From contig CAADGG010000075.1 in NCBI GenBank assembly GCA_900696485.1, forward strand, positions 1 to 64,000: DNA of 64,000 nucleotides, read 5' to 3'. The notes under the pieces were generated by a model. That model was not told the origin of the DNA, did not search any database, and worked only from the letters and a program-made list of their open reading frames with translations. This document shows, piece after piece, positions 48,454-59,670 of this stretch (position 1 is its first letter; each line of letters begins with the position of its first letter). The position numbers and the translations under genes are program-made. Origin of the DNA: an uncultured Pseudomonadota bacterium (GTDB lineage Bacteria > Myxococcota_A > UBA9160 > PR03).

Positions 48454-50037
48454 GTGCCCAAGATCACCGTCGACGGCGCGAGCTATGAGGTCGCCGAGGG
48501 CCGCACCATCCTGCAGGCGCTCGACGATCAGGGCGTACTGATGAACGGCGTCGACATCCCGCACTACTGCTGGCATCCGAAGCTCAGCATCGATGGCAGC
48601 TGCCGGCTGTGCCAGGTGGAGATCGAGGGCATCCCCAAGCTGCAGATCGCCTGCAACACGCCGGTGCGGGACGGCATGGTGATCCATACCCGGAACGAGC
48701 GTGTCGAGAAGGCCCGCGAAGGCGTGATGGAGCTGCTGCTCATCAATCATCCGCTCGACTGCCCGATCTGCGACAAGGCGGGCGAGTGCAAGCTGCAGGA
48801 CTACGCCTTCGAGTACGGCGTGCCGCACGCGCGCACGCGCGAGCCGCGTCGGGCCGGCAAGAAGCGCGTCGACCTCGGGCCGACGATCGTCTTCGACCAG
48901 GAACGCTGCATCCTGTGCCGCCGCTGCGTGCGCTTCTGCCGCGAAGTGCCGGGCACCGGGGAGCTGTCGGTGTTCTCGCGCGGCGATCAATCCGTCATCG
49001 AGACCTTCCCCGGCGAACCGCTCGACAACGACTATTCGATGAACGTCGCCGACATCTGCCCGGTCGGTGCGCTCACGACCAAGGACTTCCGCTTCAAGAT
49101 CCGCGTCTGGTTCCTCGAGGACGTGCCGGGAATCTGCACCGGCTGCGCGAAGGGTTGCAACGTCCATCTGGGCGTCGCAAACAACCGCGTGTACCGCTAC
49201 GTCCCGCGCCGCAACGACGCCGTCAACGGCACCTGGATCTGCGACGAGGGACGCCTCAGCTACGCGCGGATCGGCGCCGACGACCGCATCGCCGGACACG
49301 AGGTCCGGCAGCCGGACGGCCGCGCCCTGCCGGTGTCGATCGACGTCGCGCTCGAGGAGGCCGCCGAACGCCTGCGTGGAGTGATCGATCGCAAGGGCGC
49401 CGGCGCCGTGGGGATCCTGGCCTCGCCGCACGCGACGAACGAGGATCTGTTCGTCGCGCGGCGCTTGCTCGAGGCGCTCGGCAGCTCCCAGGCGGGCGTC
49501 GCGGTGCGGACGGGACGCAGCGATGCGCTGCTGATCCAGCCGGAGAAGGCGGCCAATGCCGAAGGCTGTCGGCGACTCGGATTCGGCCCGGCCGAGGCGC
49601 TGCTCGAACGCGCGCGCGGCGGCGCGGTGGCGGCCTTGCTCGTGCTCGGACACGACGCGCTGGCGACCCAGGGCCCCGAGCTCCTCGAAACGCTGCGCGG
49701 CCTCGACGTGGTGCTGCTCGCCGACAGCCATCGTTCGGAACTCGAGCGCGTGGCGCAGGTGGTGTTCGCAACCCGCGTGGTGGCCGAGAAGCACGGAACG
49801 CTCACGAACCACGCCGGCCGCGTGCAGCGGGTGGTCCCGGCGGTCGAACCGAGCTTCGACGCGCACGCGGAGGGTGAGATCATGTGGCGACTCGGGCGTG
49901 CGCTCGGCCTGCCCGGCTTCGACGGGGCGTGGGATCTGCAGGCCGTGTCGAAGGCGCTCGCCGAGACCGTGCCGGCCTTTGCCGGGATCGACCTCGCGTC
50001 CGTGCCGCCGGACGGCGTGCCGCGGGCGGACCGCTGA
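48454..50037 (+). CDS. nuoG: NADH-quinone oxidoreductase subunit G (short form)
   Basis: From GTG 48454 the subunit is 527 aa. It has the N-terminal [2Fe-2S] domain (HYCWHPKLSIDGSCRLCQVE), the His-ligated N5 region (LDCPICDKAGECKLQDYAF), N4 ligands (CILCRRCVRFCREVPGTG) and an additional four-Cys group (CTGCAKGCNVHLG). A shortened molybdopterin-oxidoreductase-like domain follows. It is much shorter than the roughly 900-aa E. coli NuoG, as seen in several other phyla. The GAGGGAA site precedes the start. Confidence 0.95.
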   Translation: MPKITVDGASYEVAEGRTILQALDDQGVLMNGVDIPHYCWHPKLSIDGSCRLCQVEIEGIPKLQIACNTPVRDGMVIHTRNERVEKAREGVMELLLINHPLDCPICDKAGECKLQDYAFEYGVPHARTREPRRAGKKRVDLGPTIVFDQERCILCRRCVRFCREVPGTGELSVFSRGDQSVIETFPGEPLDNDYSMNVADICPVGALTTKDFRFKIRVWFLEDVPGICTGCAKGCNVHLGVANNRVYRYVPRRNDAVNGTWICDEGRLSYARIGADDRIAGHEVRQPDGRALPVSIDVALEEAAERLRGVIDRKGAGAVGILASPHATNEDLFVARRLLEALGSSQAGVAVRTGRSDALLIQPEKAANAEGCRRLGFGPAEALLERARGGAVAALLVLGHDALATQGPELLETLRGLDVVLLADSHRSELERVAQVVFATRVVAEKHGTLTNHAGRVQRVVPAVEPSFDAHAEGEIMWRLGRALGLPGFDGAWDLQAVSKALAETVPAFAGIDLASVPPDGVPRADR

Positions 50038-51200
50038 TGGAGGAGCTGCTCCCCGCGATCCTCAAGACGCTCTTCATCATTGCCATCGCCGTCGGTGCGT
50101 TCGCGCCGATCATCACCTGGGTCGAGCGCAAGCAGAGCGCGGTCATGCAGGATCGCATCGGGGCGAATCGCGCCGACATCGCCGGCATCACACTGCTCGG
50201 CTTGCTGCACCCGCTCGCCGACGTGCTGAAGCTCCTCACGAAAGAGGACGTCGTCCCGCGTGGCGCCAACCGCTTCCTGCACATGGCCGCGCCGTTGATC
50301 GCGGCGATTCCGGTGATCGCCTCCTTCGCCGTGATCCCGTACGGCGGCCTCTACGAATTCGGCGAGACCACGATCCATCTGGTCGTGGCCGATCTCGACT
50401 GGGGCATCCTCTACATCTTCGCGATCGCTTCGATCGCCACCTACGGCACGGTGATCTCCGGTTGGGCCAGCAACAACAACTGGTCGCTGCTCGGAAGCCT
50501 GCGCGCGTCGGCGCAGATGATCTCGTACGAGGTCACGATGGGGCTCTCCATCGTCGGCCTGTTCATGGCGTTCCAGACCCTGCGACTCACCGACATGGCC
50601 GTCGCGCAGGACGCGAGCTTCCGGCTGCTGGGCTTCCTCGAGCATTTCGGCTGGATCCAGACGCTGCCCGGATGGCTGTCGTGGATCCAGCTCCCCAATT
50701 GGGGCCTGTTCCTCCAGCCGCTCGGCTTCGTGATGTTCCTGACCTGCGTGATGGCGGAGAACAAGCGCCCGCCGTTCGACCTGCCCGAAGCCGAATCCGA
50801 ACTGGTCGCCGGCTACTTCACCGAGTACTCGGGCATGCGTTTCGGGCTGTTCTACATGTCCGAGTTCATCGAGGTGGTGGTGATCGCCGCGCTGACGACG
50901 GCGCTGTTCCTGGGCGGCTGGGCGATCCCGTTCCTGCCCCAGGAGACCCTCATCGGCGCGGTCAGTCCCGTCTTCGGCACCGGCGTCGCCACCGGCCTGT
51001 GCATGGTGCTGCACGTCCTCACCTTCTTCCTGAAGGTGATCGTGATGATCTGGCTGCAGATGCAGATCCGCTGGACGCTGCCACGCCCGCGCTACGACCA
51101 GGTGATGGACCTGTGCTGGAAGATCATGCTGCCGCTCTCGCTGGCGAACATCGTCGTGACCGCGTTGGTGATCCTTCTGATCACCGGAGGCACCTCGTGA
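50037..51200 (+). CDS. nuoH: NADH-quinone oxidoreductase subunit H
   Basis: NuoH is the membrane subunit forming the quinone cavity at the junction with the peripheral arm. The 387-aa product has ITWVERKQSAVMQDRIGANR, LLHPLADVLKLLTKED, SYEVTMGLSIVG and the diagnostic loop MAENKRPPFDLPEAESELVA followed by GYFTEYSGMRF. Its ATG overlaps the nuoG stop (TGATG). The nuoI gene usually found next is absent; nuoJ follows directly, overlapping by 4 nt. Confidence 0.97.
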   Translation: MEELLPAILKTLFIIAIAVGAFAPIITWVERKQSAVMQDRIGANRADIAGITLLGLLHPLADVLKLLTKEDVVPRGANRFLHMAAPLIAAIPVIASFAVIPYGGLYEFGETTIHLVVADLDWGILYIFAIASIATYGTVISGWASNNNWSLLGSLRASAQMISYEVTMGLSIVGLFMAFQTLRLTDMAVAQDASFRLLGFLEHFGWIQTLPGWLSWIQLPNWGLFLQPLGFVMFLTCVMAENKRPPFDLPEAESELVAGYFTEYSGMRFGLFYMSEFIEVVVIAALTTALFLGGWAIPFLPQETLIGAVSPVFGTGVATGLCMVLHVLTFFLKVIVMIWLQMQIRWTLPRPRYDQVMDLCWKIMLPLSLANIVVTALVILLITGGTS

Positions 51201-51700
51201 CGGCCCAGGCCTTCTTCTTCTACTTCGCGGCGGCGCTCGCCGTCGTCTCGGCACTGGGCATGGTGCTGAACTTCCGCAATACGGTGGCTGCGGCCATGAG
51301 CCTCGTCGTCACGATGATCGGGCTCGCCATCGTCTACGTGGTCCTCGAGGCGCACCTGGTCGCGGCGCTCCAGATCATGGTCTATGCCGGCGCCATCGTC
51401 GTCGTGTTCCTGTTCGTCGTGATGCTGTTGAATCTGCGCAGCGACACCTTCCACCCGGCTCGCCAGCGTCTGCTGAAGGCGGCCGGAGCCCTGCTGGCGC
51501 TCGGCCTCACGGCCGCGTTCCTGTCGCTGATGCCGACCGCGCTGCCGACCGTGCAGGAACTCCCGGAGGGGTTCGGCGGCTACCGGGCGGTGGGGCTCGC
51601 CCTGTTCACGCGCTTCCTGCTGGCGTTCGAAGTCAGCTCCCTGTTGCTGCTGGCCGCCATGGTCGGAGCCGTCGTGCTCGCCAAACGGAGGATCGACTGA
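51197..51700 (+). CDS. nuoJ: NADH-quinone oxidoreductase subunit J
   Basis: GTG 51197 overlaps the nuoH stop (GTGA). The 167-aa product has five membrane helices, including LEAHLVAALQIMVYAGAIVV and VFLFVVMLLNL, the conserved TM3 pi-bulge region with its Tyr. It ends in MVGAVVLAKRR. It couples quinone-site events to the antiporter-like subunits. Confidence 0.96.
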   Translation: MTAQAFFFYFAAALAVVSALGMVLNFRNTVAAAMSLVVTMIGLAIVYVVLEAHLVAALQIMVYAGAIVVVFLFVVMLLNLRSDTFHPARQRLLKAAGALLALGLTAAFLSLMPTALPTVQELPEGFGGYRAVGLALFTRFLLAFEVSSLLLLAAMVGAVVLAKRRID

Positions 51701-51704
51701 GCCC

Positions 51705-52000
51705 ATGGTCCCCTTGGAGCACGTGATCGGCCTCTCCGGCCTCTTGTTCGTGATCGGGACGATCGGCGCGCTGACGCGCCGCAACCTGATCGTGATCCTG
51801 ATGTCGATCGAGCTGATGCTGAACGCCGCGAATCTGGCCTTCGTCGGCTTCGCCCGGGCCTGGGGCCAGCACGACGGCCACATCTTCGTGCTGATGGTCA
51901 TCGTCGTGGCGGCTTGCGAGGTGGCGGTGGGGCTCGGAATCGTGGTCGCGCTGTTCCGCAACCGGGAGTCCGTGAACGTCGAGGACGTGAGCCTGCTGAA

Positions 52001-52007
<7 letters not shown>
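51705..52007 (+). CDS. nuoK: NADH-quinone oxidoreductase subunit K
   Basis: The 100-aa product has three helices, with the conserved glutamates in IVILMSIELMLNAANLAFVG and VVAACEVAVGLGIVVALFR. These residues form part of the proton channel. ATG 51705 lies 4 bp after nuoJ, and its stop overlaps the nuoL start. Confidence 0.97.
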
Positions 52008-54028
<2,021 letters not shown>

Positions 54029-54037
54029 GCGGGGGCG

Positions 54038-55690
54038 ATGGACCTGCTCACACTGATCACGTTCCTGCCGCTCGCCACCGGCCTCGTGCTCGTGGCGCTC
54101 TCTCGGCTGCTGCCGGCCCGCACCTGGCGCTGGGTCGGTCTGGCGGGAACGCTGCTGACCTTCCTGCTCTCGCTCCAGCTGTGGGCCGGGTTCGACCCCG
54201 CGCAGGGCGGCTACCAGTTCCTGCACCACGTTCCGTGGATCCCGTCGTACGGGATCCATTGGTTCGTCGGAATCGATGGCATGAGCCTGCTGCTGGTCGT
54301 GCTGACGACGTTCCTGATGCCGCTGGCGCTGCTCGGCTCCTGGACGGACATCGAGAAGTCTCCGCGCAGTTTCGTGTTCTTCAATCTCTTTCTCGAGACC
54401 GGCATGCTCGGCGCCTTCGTCTCGCTCAACCTCTTCCAGTTCTATGTGTTCTGGGAAGTGATGTTGATCCCGATGTACTTCATCATCGGGATCTGGGGTG
54501 GCCCGCGCCGCATCTATGCGGCGATGAAGTTCTTCTTGTTCACGATGGCCGGCTCGCTGCTGATGCTGATCGCGATGCTGGTGCTGTACTTCCTGCATGC
54601 CGAGCAGTTCGCAGGCGCGCTCAACTTCGACCTCATCGCAGCTCCGGGCGCCAGCACGGCGGGTCTGCTGGACACGCTGGTGCCGATCGCCGAGAACGCC
54701 GCCGTCCCGTGGTGGAAGACCCAGGCTTGGCTGTTCTTCGCGTTCGCGCTGGCGTTCGGCGTCAAGGTTCCGATCGTGCCCTTGCACACCTGGCTTCCGG
54801 ATGCGCACGTCGAGGCGCCCACGGCGGGATCCGTGGTGCTGGCGGCCGTGCTGCTGAAGATGGGCACCTACGGCTTCGTCCGCTTCGCGCTGCCGTTGTT
54901 CCCGGTGGCGGCCGAGACCTATGCGCCGGTGATCTTCACGCTCGCCGTAATCGGCATCCTGTACGGCTCGCTGGTCGCGATGGTCCAGAAGGACATCAAG
55001 AAGCTCGTGGCGTACTCGTCGGTCGCGCACCTGGGCTTCGTGATGATCGGGATCTTCGCGCTCAACGAGGAGGGCTTGCAGGGCTCGATCCTGCAGATGG
55101 TGAACCACGGACTCTCGACCGGAGCGCTGTTCCTGCTGGTCGGCATGATCTACGGACGGCGACACACGCGCGACATCGCGGACTTCGGCGGCATCGCGAA
55201 GCCGATGCCGGTGTTCGCGGCCCTGTTCGGCATCGTGGTGATGTCGAGCATCGGGTTGCCGGGCCTGAACGGCTTCGTCGGCGAGTTCCTGATCCTGGCC
55301 GGCGCCTTCCTCGTCAGCCCCTGGATCGCGGTAGCGGCCACGTTCGGCGTGGTGCTGTCGGCCGTCTACCTGCTGTGGATGTATCGACGAGTCTTCTTCG
55401 GCCCCTGTGACAACCCGGAGAACATGGGCCTGCTGGATCTCGGCCTGCGCGAGAAGGCCGTCGTCGTCGCGCTCCTGGTCCCGATCGTCTGGATCGGCGT
55501 CTACCCGGACCCCTTCCTCACCCGCCTCGAAGCCTCCGTCGGCGACCTCCTGCACCGGATGGAGAAGACCGCAAGCGCAGCGCGCAGCGAGGCGCAGCCG
55601 AGCGAAGTTCACCAGGCCGGCGCAGCGCGCAGCGAGGCGCAGGGGGCCGAGGACCTGGCGGCGATCCGCTACGGAAGGAGTCCGCGGTGA
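54038..55690 (+). CDS. nuoM: NADH-quinone oxidoreductase subunit M
   Basis: This is the second antiporter-like subunit, 550 aa. It has FVGIDGMSLLLVVLTTFL, FQFYVFWEVMLIPMYFIIGI (TM5 Glu), AFGVKVPIVPLHTWLPDAHV (TM7 Lys), EAPTAGSVVLAAVLLKMGTY and LMNHGLST-like QMVNHGLSTGALF. The C-terminus carries an odd tail of about 40 residues after the last helix, with a duplicated AARSEAQ unit (55576-55642), which is not typical of NuoM. Its stop overlaps the nuoN start by 4 nt. Confidence 0.96.
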   Translation: MDLLTLITFLPLATGLVLVALSRLLPARTWRWVGLAGTLLTFLLSLQLWAGFDPAQGGYQFLHHVPWIPSYGIHWFVGIDGMSLLLVVLTTFLMPLALLGSWTDIEKSPRSFVFFNLFLETGMLGAFVSLNLFQFYVFWEVMLIPMYFIIGIWGGPRRIYAAMKFFLFTMAGSLLMLIAMLVLYFLHAEQFAGALNFDLIAAPGASTAGLLDTLVPIAENAAVPWWKTQAWLFFAFALAFGVKVPIVPLHTWLPDAHVEAPTAGSVVLAAVLLKMGTYGFVRFALPLFPVAAETYAPVIFTLAVIGILYGSLVAMVQKDIKKLVAYSSVAHLGFVMIGIFALNEEGLQGSILQMVNHGLSTGALFLLVGMIYGRRHTRDIADFGGIAKPMPVFAALFGIVVMSSIGLPGLNGFVGEFLILAGAFLVSPWIAVAATFGVVLSAVYLLWMYRRVFFGPCDNPENMGLLDLGLREKAVVVALLVPIVWIGVYPDPFLTRLEASVGDLLHRMEKTASAARSEAQPSEVHQAGAARSEAQGAEDLAAIRYGRSPR

Positions 55691-57207
55691 TCGATCCGCC
55701 GGTCATCGACCTGTCCGCAATCGCACCGATCGGCAGCGTCACCCTCGGTGCCATCGCCGTGTTGTTGGCAGAGGTCTTCCTGACCCGACGGCGGCGTGTG
55801 CTCGGGCGCGAGATGTCGGCGAGCTACATCGCGGCCACGCTGGTCGTCCTGTCGACGATTGCGCTCGCCATTGCGGCGTACACCGCCATGGCCGGGTTTG
55901 CGAGCGGCGCCAGCATCGGTTTCCTGGCCGATGTGCCCGGCGTCCGCCTCGATCGCTTCTCGAGCTTCGCGATCGCGCTGATCTCGCTCGCGGCGATGCT
56001 CTCCTGCTGGCTCTCGCTCAAGTACCTCGCCGAGGTCGAGATCGACCACGGCGAGTTCTATGCGCTGCTCCTGCTCTCGACCGCGGGCATGATGGTGCTC
56101 GTCGCCGCGACGGACTTCTTGATGTTGTTCCTCGGCCTCGAGTTGATGAGTATCCCGATCTACGTCCTGGCCGGCTTCGATCGCCGCAATCTGCGCAGCA
56201 ACGAGTCCGCGCTCAAGTACTTCCTGGTGGGCTCCTTCGCGAGCGGACTCCTGCTCTATGGCATCGCCCTCGTCTACGGCGTCACCGGCACGCTGGACTT
56301 CGCAGCCGTGCGGGCGGCGCTGCCGCCCGGGAACCCGCTGGCTCTCGTCGGCATCGGTCTGCTGATCATCGGCTTCGCCTTCAAGGTTTCGGCCGTGCCG
56401 TTCCACCAGTGGACACCGGACGTCTACGAAGGCGCCCCGGTGGCCGTGACCGCCTACATGTCAGTCACGGTCAAGCTCGCAGCCTTCGCGGCGCTGCTGC
56501 GGGTCGTCGTCGGAGCCTTCGGAGACGTCCTCGCGAGCCTGCAGGATGTGTTCTGGATGCTGTCGCTGCTGACGATCCTCGTCGGGAACGTGATGGCGAC
56601 GATCCAGACCAACGTGAAACGTCTGCTGGCCTATTCGAGCGTCGCCCACGCCGGCTACCTGCTGATGGGGTTCGCGACCGGCACGGCCGAGTCGTACAGC
56701 GCCGTCCTGTTCTATCTGCTCGGTTACGCCTTCATGAACCTCGGTGCTTTCGCGGTGCTCGTCTCGCTCTCCACCGGCGGCAAGGATTGCGAACGGATCG
56801 AGGATCTCGCCGGACTCGCACGCAGCCGGCCCGGCCTCGCGGCGCTGCTCACGTTGTTCGCAATCTCGCTCGCCGGGATCCCGGGCACCGTCGGCTTCAC
56901 CGCGAAGTTCTTCTTGTTCAAGGCCTCCGTCGATGCCGGCTTGATCGGACTCACGATCGTCGCGGTGTTCGGAAGCCTCGTCTCGGTGTTCTACTACCTG
57001 CGACTGCCGGTGCTGATGTACATGCACGAGCCCGGGGCGGCGAAGCTGCGCCCCGAAGCCGCGACGCTCGAGCTGCTGGTGCTCGGCCTCTGCGCCGCAG
57101 CGGTCGTGTTGCTGGGCCTGTTCCCGATCGAGGGGCCCAGCTGGCTCGGACTCTCGACGCTGCGCGCCCTCGACTGGGCCCGCACCAGCGCCCAGTTCCT
57201 CTTCTAG
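55687..57207 (+). CDS. nuoN: NADH-quinone oxidoreductase subunit N
   Basis: This third antiporter-like subunit is 506 aa, from GTG 55687. It has LFLGLELMSIPIYVLAGFDR (TM5 Glu), ESALKYFLVGSFASGLLLYG, GFAFKVSAVPFHQWTPDVYE (TM7 Lys), GAPVAVTAYMSVTVKLAAFA and LLAYSSVAHAGYLLMGFAT. It is the last gene of the operon; hairpin copy 2 begins 3 nt after its stop and is well placed to act as terminator. Confidence 0.97.
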   Translation: MIDPPVIDLSAIAPIGSVTLGAIAVLLAEVFLTRRRRVLGREMSASYIAATLVVLSTIALAIAAYTAMAGFASGASIGFLADVPGVRLDRFSSFAIALISLAAMLSCWLSLKYLAEVEIDHGEFYALLLLSTAGMMVLVAATDFLMLFLGLELMSIPIYVLAGFDRRNLRSNESALKYFLVGSFASGLLLYGIALVYGVTGTLDFAAVRAALPPGNPLALVGIGLLIIGFAFKVSAVPFHQWTPDVYEGAPVAVTAYMSVTVKLAAFAALLRVVVGAFGDVLASLQDVFWMLSLLTILVGNVMATIQTNVKRLLAYSSVAHAGYLLMGFATGTAESYSAVLFYLLGYAFMNLGAFAVLVSLSTGGKDCERIEDLAGLARSRPGLAALLTLFAISLAGIPGTVGFTAKFFLFKASVDAGLIGLTIVAVFGSLVSVFYYLRLPVLMYMHEPGAAKLRPEAATLELLVLGLCAAAVVLLGLFPIEGPSWLGLSTLRALDWARTSAQFLF

Positions 57208-57210
57208 TCC

Positions 57211-57297
57211 GGCGTCAAGAAAGGGGTCGGGTTGGATTCGTCAACTTTTCCCGTTGGGAAAAGTTGACGAATCCAACCCGACCCCTTTCTTGACGCC
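57211..57297. repeat. Long-hairpin repeat, copy 2
   Basis: Two perfect 42-bp arms surround a 3-nt loop (core 57214-57294). The outer 20 nt equal copy 1 (GTCAAGAAAGGGGTCGGGTT). The middle reads GGATTCG/CGAATCC instead of CATTTCG/CGAAATG, changed on both arms together. It lies between the convergent nuoN and vWA genes. Confidence 0.95.
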
Positions 57298-57360
57298 CTC
57301 GGCGGATCATCGGGATCGATCGAGCGCCTGGGGCCGGCGAAGCTCCCTCCGGCGACGCTT

Positions 57361-58233
57361 TCAGCGAGGTCGCCGGGTGTCGCTCGATCCGGGCGCCGGT
57401 GCGTCGAGCGCATCTTCGAGCGCCGCGCGCAGATCGACAGGCTGGTCGATCGGGTGATAGCGCCCTCCGGAAACGCGGGCGACTTCCTGCGCCGCAAACG
57501 GATCGACGATCGCCAGCAGCCCGATCGCGAAGACATCGATGCGCACCCCGCAGGCGCTCGCCTCCCGGGCCGCCGTGAGCGCGGCACTGACGTCGCTGTG
57601 ATCGGTGCGAGTCGCATAGCCATGCGGAAGCGACGGCAACCCGTCCGTGAGCAGCAGCAGGATGCGTTCGGCGCCTGCCCGGGCACGCGATCCGCACAGC
57701 GCATGGCGTGCCGTGCGGATCGCCGCGGAGAAATCGGTGCCCCCGTGCGGCCCTTGTCGGGCGATGGCATCGAGTGCCGCCTGGGCGGCCGCCCGGTCGG
57801 CCGAGAGCGCCGCTCGCAGCGTCGCATTGCCATCGGGGGTGCCGAGCTGACGACCGGTGGTGGGATCGATCGCTCCGGAAAACGAGATGATCGCGAGGTG
57901 CGCATCGAGGTCCGGCCACGCCGCGAGCAGCGCACGGACGGCCGCCAGCTCGGCGGCCAGCACGGCGTCCTCCGGATCGGTCGAGACGACGCCGGCGGGA
58001 TACTGACCGTCGAGGCGGGCATCGAGCGTCGGGTTGATCCCGACGACCCCGTCGCCATCCACGTCGATGCCGGAGGCGGCACGGGTGGACTGAGAGACGT
58101 CGATGGCGATCGCAACGTCCACGCGACGCGCTGCCGGTTCGCTCGGATCGGATTCACCAGCCGCCGCGGCCCCCCCCGTGACGGCGAGCCCGATCGCCAT
58201 CGATGCCAGCAACGGGATGCTTCGTGTTCTCAC
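57361..58233 (-). CDS. Exported von Willebrand factor A domain protein
   Basis: GTG 58233 with an AGAGG upstream gives 290 aa with a signal peptide ([21 protein letters not shown]). The vWA domain has the MIDAS motif DVSQSTRAA (D-x-S-x-S), the Thr in [10 protein letters not shown] and the Asp in [14 protein letters not shown]. An insertion after MIDAS carries [13 protein letters not shown], a calcium-loop-like run. It is a secreted or periplasmic metal-dependent adhesion or scaffold domain. The frame is open far upstream but only this part has protein character. Its partner is unknown. Confidence 0.85.
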   Translation of the reverse strand: MRTRSIPLLASMAIGLAVTGGAAAAGESDPSEPAARRVDVAIAIDVSQSTRAASGIDVDGDGVVGINPTLDARLDGQYPAGVVSTDPEDAVLAAELAAVRALLAAWPDLDAHLAIISFSGAIDPTTGRQLGTPDGNATLRAALSADRAAAQAALDAIARQGPHGGTDFSAAIRTARHALCGSRARAGAERILLLLTDGLPSLPHGYATRTDHSDVSAALTAAREASACGVRIDVFAIGLLAIVDPFAAQEVARVSGGRYHPIDQPVDLRAALEDALDAPAPGSSDTRRPR

Positions 58234-58404
58234 GGGAGAGCCTCTGCCCGGCGGCCGATCGACGCCGGTCGCCAGCGTCGATCGCCGGGCCTTTCGGAGC
58301 GCGGATGGTACGCGACCCGCTCGGCGAGAGCCGCCCGCCGTGGCCGCCACCCAGGCCTTCGGATACGTTGCAACGTCCCGCGCCGATGCCATCGAGAGGC
58401 CCCC

Positions 58405-59565
58405 TTGGCCGAGAAACCCGTCCGCCGTCCCCAACGCCCCGAGTTCTCTTCCGGCCCGTGCGCCAAGCGCCCGGGCTGGTCGCTCGACGCCCTGAAGGGT
58501 GCGCTGGTCGGTCGCTCCCATCGCGCGAAGGCCCCGAAGGCCCGCCTGCAGGCGGTCATCGAGAAGAGCCGCGCGGTGCTGCGCATGCCCGACGACTGGA
58601 AGCTCGCGATCGTGCCGGCATCGGACACCGGAGCCGTCGAGATGGCCATGTGGTCGCTGCTCGGCGAGCGGCCGGTCGACGTGCTGGCCTGGGAGAGCTT
58701 CGGACAGGAGTGGGTGACCGACGCGACGAAGCAACTGAAGCTCGACGCCCGGGTCCTTTCCGCACCGTACGGAGAGCTGCCGGATCTCGCGCAAGTGGAC
58801 TTCCACCGCGATGTCGTGTTCCCGTGGAATGGCACGACCTCCGGGGTCCGGGTCCCCGGCGGCGACTGGATCGCCACCGACCGCAAGGGTCTCGTGTTGT
58901 GCGATGCCACCTCGGCGGTCTTCGCGATGGCGTTGCCGTGGCCGAAACTCGACGTCGTGACGTGGTCGTGGCAGAAGGCGCTCGGCGGCGAAGCCGCCCA
59001 CGGCATGCTGGCGCTCTCCCCGCGCGCCATCGCACGTCTCGAGTCCTACACCCCTGCGTGGCCACTCCCGAAGATCTTCCGGCTCACGAAGCAGGGCCGG
59101 CTCGATGACGCGCTCTTCGAAGGCGCCACGATCAACACGCCGTCGATGTTGTGTGTCGAAGACGCCCTCGACGGGCTCGCCTGGGCGGACACGGTCGGCG
59201 GGCTCGAGGGGCTGATCCGGCGCGCGGAGGCCAACCTCGACCTCGTCGCCGATTGGGTCGCGCGAACGCCGTGGGTCGGCTTCCTCGCCCGCGATCCGAC
59301 GACGCGCTCCTGTACGTCGATCTGTCTGCAGATCACGGACCCCTGGTTCCGCGGGCTCGCACAGACCGACCAGGCGGACGTCGTGAAGAAGCTCACCGCG
59401 CGGCTCGAGCAGGAGGGCGTCGCGTACGACATCGCCAGCTATCGCGATGCGCCGCCGGGCCTGCGCGTCTGGGGCGGCAGCACGATCGAACGCGACGATC
59501 TCGATGCGCTGCTCCCGTGGCTCGACTGGGCCTGGGCGGAGATCCGCACCGGCGCGTCTGCGTAG
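58405..59565 (+). CDS. serC: Phosphoserine aminotransferase
   Basis: This class V PLP enzyme of serine synthesis converts 3-phosphohydroxypyruvate to phosphoserine. TTG 58405 with GAGAGG 5 nt upstream gives 386 aa. It has [79 protein letters not shown] and the PLP lysine in [20 protein letters not shown]. This matches the longer SerC form of alphaproteobacteria and archaea, not the E. coli form. It is convergent with a PEP-CTERM-like gene across hairpin copy 3. Confidence 0.93.
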   Translation: MAEKPVRRPQRPEFSSGPCAKRPGWSLDALKGALVGRSHRAKAPKARLQAVIEKSRAVLRMPDDWKLAIVPASDTGAVEMAMWSLLGERPVDVLAWESFGQEWVTDATKQLKLDARVLSAPYGELPDLAQVDFHRDVVFPWNGTTSGVRVPGGDWIATDRKGLVLCDATSAVFAMALPWPKLDVVTWSWQKALGGEAAHGMLALSPRAIARLESYTPAWPLPKIFRLTKQGRLDDALFEGATINTPSMLCVEDALDGLAWADTVGGLEGLIRRAEANLDLVADWVARTPWVGFLARDPTTRSCTSICLQITDPWFRGLAQTDQADVVKKLTARLEQEGVAYDIASYRDAPPGLRVWGGSTIERDDLDALLPWLDWAWAEIRTGASA

Positions 59566-59586
59566 CGACGAGGGCGCTGCCGCGCA

Positions 59587-59670
59587 CGCGTCAAGAAAGG
59601 GGTCGGGTTCATTCGTCAACTTTTCCTTCTGGAAAAGTTGACGAATGAACCCGACCCCTTTCTTGACGCG
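59587..59670. repeat. Long-hairpin repeat, copy 3
   Basis: Two perfect 40-bp arms surround a 4-nt loop (TTCT; core 59590-59667). The outer 20 nt are identical to copies 1 and 2, and the middle reads CATTCG/CGAATG. It starts 21 nt after the serC stop and overlaps the 3' end of the beta-helix gene, supplying that gene's last codons. Confidence 0.95.
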
